This document shows positions 61,625 through 64,000 of a stretch of 64,000 nt of DNA, piece by piece; within the stretch, counting starts at the first letter, position 1, and every line of letters begins with the position of its first letter. The translations under genes were made by a program, and so were the position numbers. Source of the DNA: Trichocoleus desertorum NBK24 (GTDB lineage: Bacteria; Cyanobacteriota; Cyanobacteriia; FACHB-46); assembly GCF_030409055.1 (NCBI RefSeq), contig NZ_CP116619.1, forward strand, positions 4,131,628 through 4,195,627, written 5' to 3'. Below the pieces are notes generated by a model. It saw nothing but the letters and a program-made list of their open reading frames with translations. It was not told the DNA's origin and did not search any database.

Positions 61625-61652
61625 GCTATCTAAAATTAGAATTAAAAGCCTG

Positions 61653-61922
61653 CTAAGTACTCTGCCGAGTCAATAAGCTCCACAGAAAAAGGGCAATAAC
61701 TGCGCCTAAAACTGCTAGGAAAATACCCCCTAAGGTGAGACTAGTTGCAACAAGTTGGAAAGTCCCGGTTTGTAAAAATACGCCTAAGCTACCGCCGATT
61801 AGAGCACCAATAATTCCTAAGAACATTGTGCCAACAATACCGCCACCTTGTCGACCTGGGGAAATGGCTTTAGCGATCGCCCCTACAAGTAACCCTAAAA
61901 TGATCCAAGCAATAATATTCAT
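61653..61922 (-). CDS. GlsB/YeaQ/YmgE family small membrane protein
   Basis: An 89-residue integral membrane protein of the transglycosylase-associated/YeaQ family. It begins IIAWIILGLLVGAIAKAI and has the family mark SPGRQGGGIVGTMFLGIIGALIGG. A third hydrophobic segment (GIFLAVLGAVIALFLWSLL) ends it, so three passes are likely. Such proteins are often linked to stress response, but the molecular role is unknown. It is convergent with the small gene at 61353-61571 and 204 bases from the argC end. Confidence 0.9.
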   Translation of the reverse strand: MNIIAWIILGLLVGAIAKAISPGRQGGGIVGTMFLGIIGALIGGSLGVFLQTGTFQLVATSLTLGGIFLAVLGAVIALFLWSLLTRQST

Positions 61923-62046
61923 AAGTTAAGGGATTTCTGAGAAATATTATTTTTATTAAATCAATTGAATTAACTAACACCTTAGCGACTGCAATTTTGA
62001 GGAGTATCCGCCAACAGATGTAATTTTGATCAGTGAAATTAGCGAC

Positions 62047-62077
62047 TAAAAAGGAGTAGATACTAACACCTACTCCT
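62047..62077 (-). terminator. Intrinsic terminator of argC
   Basis: On the minus strand AGGAGTAG, a 10-base loop and CTACTCCT (62070-62077 and 62052-62059) form a perfect 8-bp stem followed by TTTTT (62047-62051). It lies 48 bases after the argC stop. Confidence 0.85.
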
Positions 62078-62125
62078 AAGTTTCTTTGGAACGCCAATTT
62101 TTCTCTAATTGAGCTAGCTCAAACG

Positions 62126-63184
62126 TTAGGGATAAAAGCTTAACTGTGGCAATCCTAAAGTTTCATTCCAGCCCATCATCAAGTTCAGGCATTGGACTGC
62201 TTGTCCTGCTTGACCTTTCATCAAATTGTCGATCGCAGACATCACAATAATGCGATCGGTGCGTGAGTCTACCTCTACACCGATGTAACAGAGGTTAGTA
62301 CCACTGGCCCACTTAGTTTGCGGATATACACCACTGGGCAATATTTTTACCCAAGGTGAGGAGCGGTAAAAAGCCATGTAAATTGTGAGTAAATCCTCAC
62401 GCACTAGACCCGGATCTCGCAGCGTTGCATACACGGTAGACAAAATACCGCGAACCATCGGAATTAGGTGGGGCGTAAACTGCACTAACACTTCATGACC
62501 CGCCAAGTCACTACAGACCTCTTCAATTTCTGGGGTGTGGCGATGGCGTGCGACTCCATAGGCAGAGAGAGAGTTATCCGCTTCTGCCAAAAGGAGATTC
62601 GTCTTGGCTTGCCGCCCTCCACCAGAAGTGCCTGACTTGCCATCGATCACAGCAGTTTCAGGGACAATCAACCCTTGCTTCAATAAAGGAGAGAGAGCCA
62701 ATAAGCTAGCTGTGGGATAACAACCTGGACAACCTACCAGTTGCGCCTCGGCAATGCGATCGCGATATAGCTCAGGCAATCCATACACTGCCGTTTCTGC
62801 GATCGCTTGATCGGTGCGGGTCTTCCCGTACCAATTCTCGTAGGTTTCTAAATTGGAAAATCGGTAGTCTGCGGATAGATCTAAGACCTTGCACCCTTTC
62901 TCCAACAATGTAGGTGCCATTTGACAGGCTAAGCCGTTCGGCAAAGACAAAAAGACAACCTGGCAGCGTTTAGCAATCTGATCGAGATCAATCGGTTCGA
63001 TGACCAAGTCAACTCGATGGTTGAGATGGGGGTAAAGCTCAGCAAACGCCTGTCCAGCACTGCTCTCTCCACCCAAATAGACAAGTTCAACTCCTGGATG
63101 GTCAATCAGAAGCCGTACTAGCTGTACGCCGCCATAACCCGACGCGCCAATAATCCCAACGGGCACGCGTCCCACATCACCCAT
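62126..63184 (-). CDS. argC: N-acetyl-gamma-glutamyl-phosphate reductase
   Basis: ArgC reduces N-acetylglutamyl phosphate to the semialdehyde with NADPH, the third step of arginine (and cyanophycin precursor) synthesis. The 352-residue protein has the nucleotide-binding GASGYGG at 13-19 and the catalytic Cys155 in [20 protein letters not shown] is the substrate loop, and HRHTPEIEE near residue 217 gives the catalytic histidine. It is full length for the family. No other arg gene is adjacent; cyanobacterial arg genes are usually scattered. An intrinsic terminator follows. Confidence 0.96.
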   Translation of the reverse strand: MGDVGRVPVGIIGASGYGGVQLVRLLIDHPGVELVYLGGESSAGQAFAELYPHLNHRVDLVIEPIDLDQIAKRCQVVFLSLPNGLACQMAPTLLEKGCKVLDLSADYRFSNLETYENWYGKTRTDQAIAETAVYGLPELYRDRIAEAQLVGCPGCYPTASLLALSPLLKQGLIVPETAVIDGKSGTSGGGRQAKTNLLLAEADNSLSAYGVARHRHTPEIEEVCSDLAGHEVLVQFTPHLIPMVRGILSTVYATLRDPGLVREDLLTIYMAFYRSSPWVKILPSGVYPQTKWASGTNLCYIGVEVDSRTDRIIVMSAIDNLMKGQAGQAVQCLNLMMGWNETLGLPQLSFYP

Positions 63185-63482
63185 GATATTTGGCCTTTCT
63201 GAGGTTCAACAATAAACGCTTAACTTTTGCTGCATTGTAGTACCTAAAGTGTCAAGTTGGTGTGCATAATTGCTGTGATTTTTTCCAGAAGTTAGCGCTC
63301 CGGATCAGCCCGATCCGCTTTCGCTAATATTGAAGCTCTAGTATTAGAAGTTACTGCTTTGACAAGTCGATTCTGGCGGTTTACCTAAGCTTTTTGCAGC
63401 ACTCTGCCGCGCTAAACGGATTACAATCGAAACATAAGTAGGCTTCAAAAAACTTTACGGTGTCGTTACTTTGAGTTTCTCT
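63185..63482. promoter_or_regulatory. Divergent spacer argC-ribBA
   Basis: A 298-base spacer that must hold promoters of both genes. I see no FMN riboswitch (RFN element) before ribBA and no strong repeat. Confidence 0.5.
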
Positions 63483-64000
63483 GTGAAATCGCCTCAAACC
63501 GCCTTAACCCAACCTTCCAAGTTTGATGCTATTGATGCTGCTCTGGCTGACCTCAAGGCAGGTCGTGCCATTGTCGTGGTCGATGATGAAAACCGGGAAA
63601 ACGAGGGAGATGTCATTTGTGCAGCTCAATTTGCTACACCTGACATGATCAACTTCATGGCGGTGGAAGCGCGAGGATTGATTTGCTTGGCGATGACGGG
63701 CGATCGCCTTGATGAGTTGGACTTGCCTTTGATGGTTACGAACAACACCGATAGTAACCAGACCGCCTTTACGGTTAGCATTGATGCGTCGCCTCAGTTA
63801 GGGGTTAGCACTGGAATTTCGGCAGAGGATCGCGCTCGGACAATTCAAGTGGCTATCAACCCAGCTACTCACCCCGAAGACTTACGCCGCCCCGGACATA
63901 TTTTTCCTATCCGAGCTAGAGAAGGTGGAGTACTGAAGCGCGCAGGTCATACCGAAGCAGCCGTTGACTTGGCTCGTTTGGCAGGGCTGTACCCTTCCGG
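63483..64000 (+). CDS. ribBA: 3,4-dihydroxy-2-butanone 4-phosphate synthase / GTP cyclohydrolase II, N-terminal part (cut by window edge)
   Basis: The first 172 codons of a riboflavin-synthesis enzyme. The visible part is the RibB domain, which converts ribulose 5-phosphate to dihydroxybutanone phosphate. Its metal- and substrate-binding motif [10 protein letters not shown] is at 34-43. [15 protein letters not shown] follows, then [12 protein letters not shown] and [16 protein letters not shown]. Cyanobacterial homologues with this sequence style are usually fused to GTP cyclohydrolase II, but that half lies outside the window, so the fusion is inferred. The start is GTG 63483 or TTG 63471; neither has a good Shine-Dalgarno. 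Confidence 0.93.
   Translation, partial: MKSPQTALTQPSKFDAIDAALADLKAGRAIVVVDDENRENEGDVICAAQFATPDMINFMAVEARGLICLAMTGDRLDELDLPLMVTNNTDSNQTAFTVSIDASPQLGVSTGISAEDRARTIQVAINPATHPEDLRRPGHIFPIRAREGGVLKRAGHTEAAVDLARLAGLYPS

Noticed and set aside
63185-63482. FMN riboswitch before ribBA
   Set aside because: No RFN-element sequence is seen.
1-64000. CRISPR arrays, rRNA genes, insertion sequences
   Set aside because: No regular spaced direct repeats, no rRNA-like sequence and no transposase gene were found.

Overview
This window is a chromosomal segment of a cyanobacterium. The evidence is a complete kaiABC circadian-clock operon, a plastid-terminal-oxidase-type quinol oxidase, a Ycf20-like protein, a plant-type glycerate kinase, several small proteins of the kind conserved only in cyanobacteria, and very frequent HIP1 octamers (GCGATCGC) in genes and spacers. 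Gene content resembles filamentous, Leptolyngbya-like lineages, but the species cannot be fixed from sequence alone. There is no recognisable transposase, prophage or CRISPR array. Most of the window is ordinary core chromosome with short, often structured spacers.

Layout. 1-3.8 kb: asd-dapA (lysine/threonine branch) divergent from tig. 4.1-7.5 kb: clpP-clpX, an alpha/beta hydrolase and a small conserved protein. 7.5-13.2 kb: a C-terminal processing protease, ispG, two unknown proteins, and a Ycf20-like/glycerate-kinase pair. 13.4-19 kb: an envelope block with two overlapping GT39 glycosyltransferases and an LptF/LptG-type permease. 19-26.3 kb: a large CBS-containing hybrid kinase divergent from kaiA-kaiB-kaiC. 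26.5-33 kb: tRNA-Arg(CCG), an orphan SF1 helicase, recJ, a small secreted protein and an SbcD-like nuclease. 33-38.7 kb: a glutaredoxin-like protein, murE and two convergent histidine kinases, with two copies of a composite repeat at 32.8 and 36.8 kb. 39-46.6 kb: tldD, hrcA-coaE, a rhodanese, and a GspE/PilB-type ATPase flanked by two proteins that share a domain. 46.8-51.5 kb: DUF3352 protein, PTOX, PBP2. 51.9-55 kb: a partner-switching module (STAS, REC-PP2C, anti-sigma-type kinase) plus a REC-HPt protein with a missing phosphoacceptor. 55-61.6 kb: small secreted and membrane proteins, cysE, an FMN-binding protein, an HExxH protein and nrdJ. 61.6-64 kb: a YeaQ-like membrane protein, argC and the 5' end of ribBA.

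The most unusual locus is 57.8-59.1 kb. The HExxH protein gene upstream of nrdJ begins with a diverged copy of the nrdJ N-terminus, and its upstream DNA carries a NrdR-box-like palindrome as nrdJ's does. Other points of note are an 11-base match to the complement of the ultraconserved Yfr1 sRNA motif over the murE ribosome-binding site, several kinase and receiver domains that lack key residues, a 52-codon membrane protein hidden in a spacer, and several clean intrinsic terminators.
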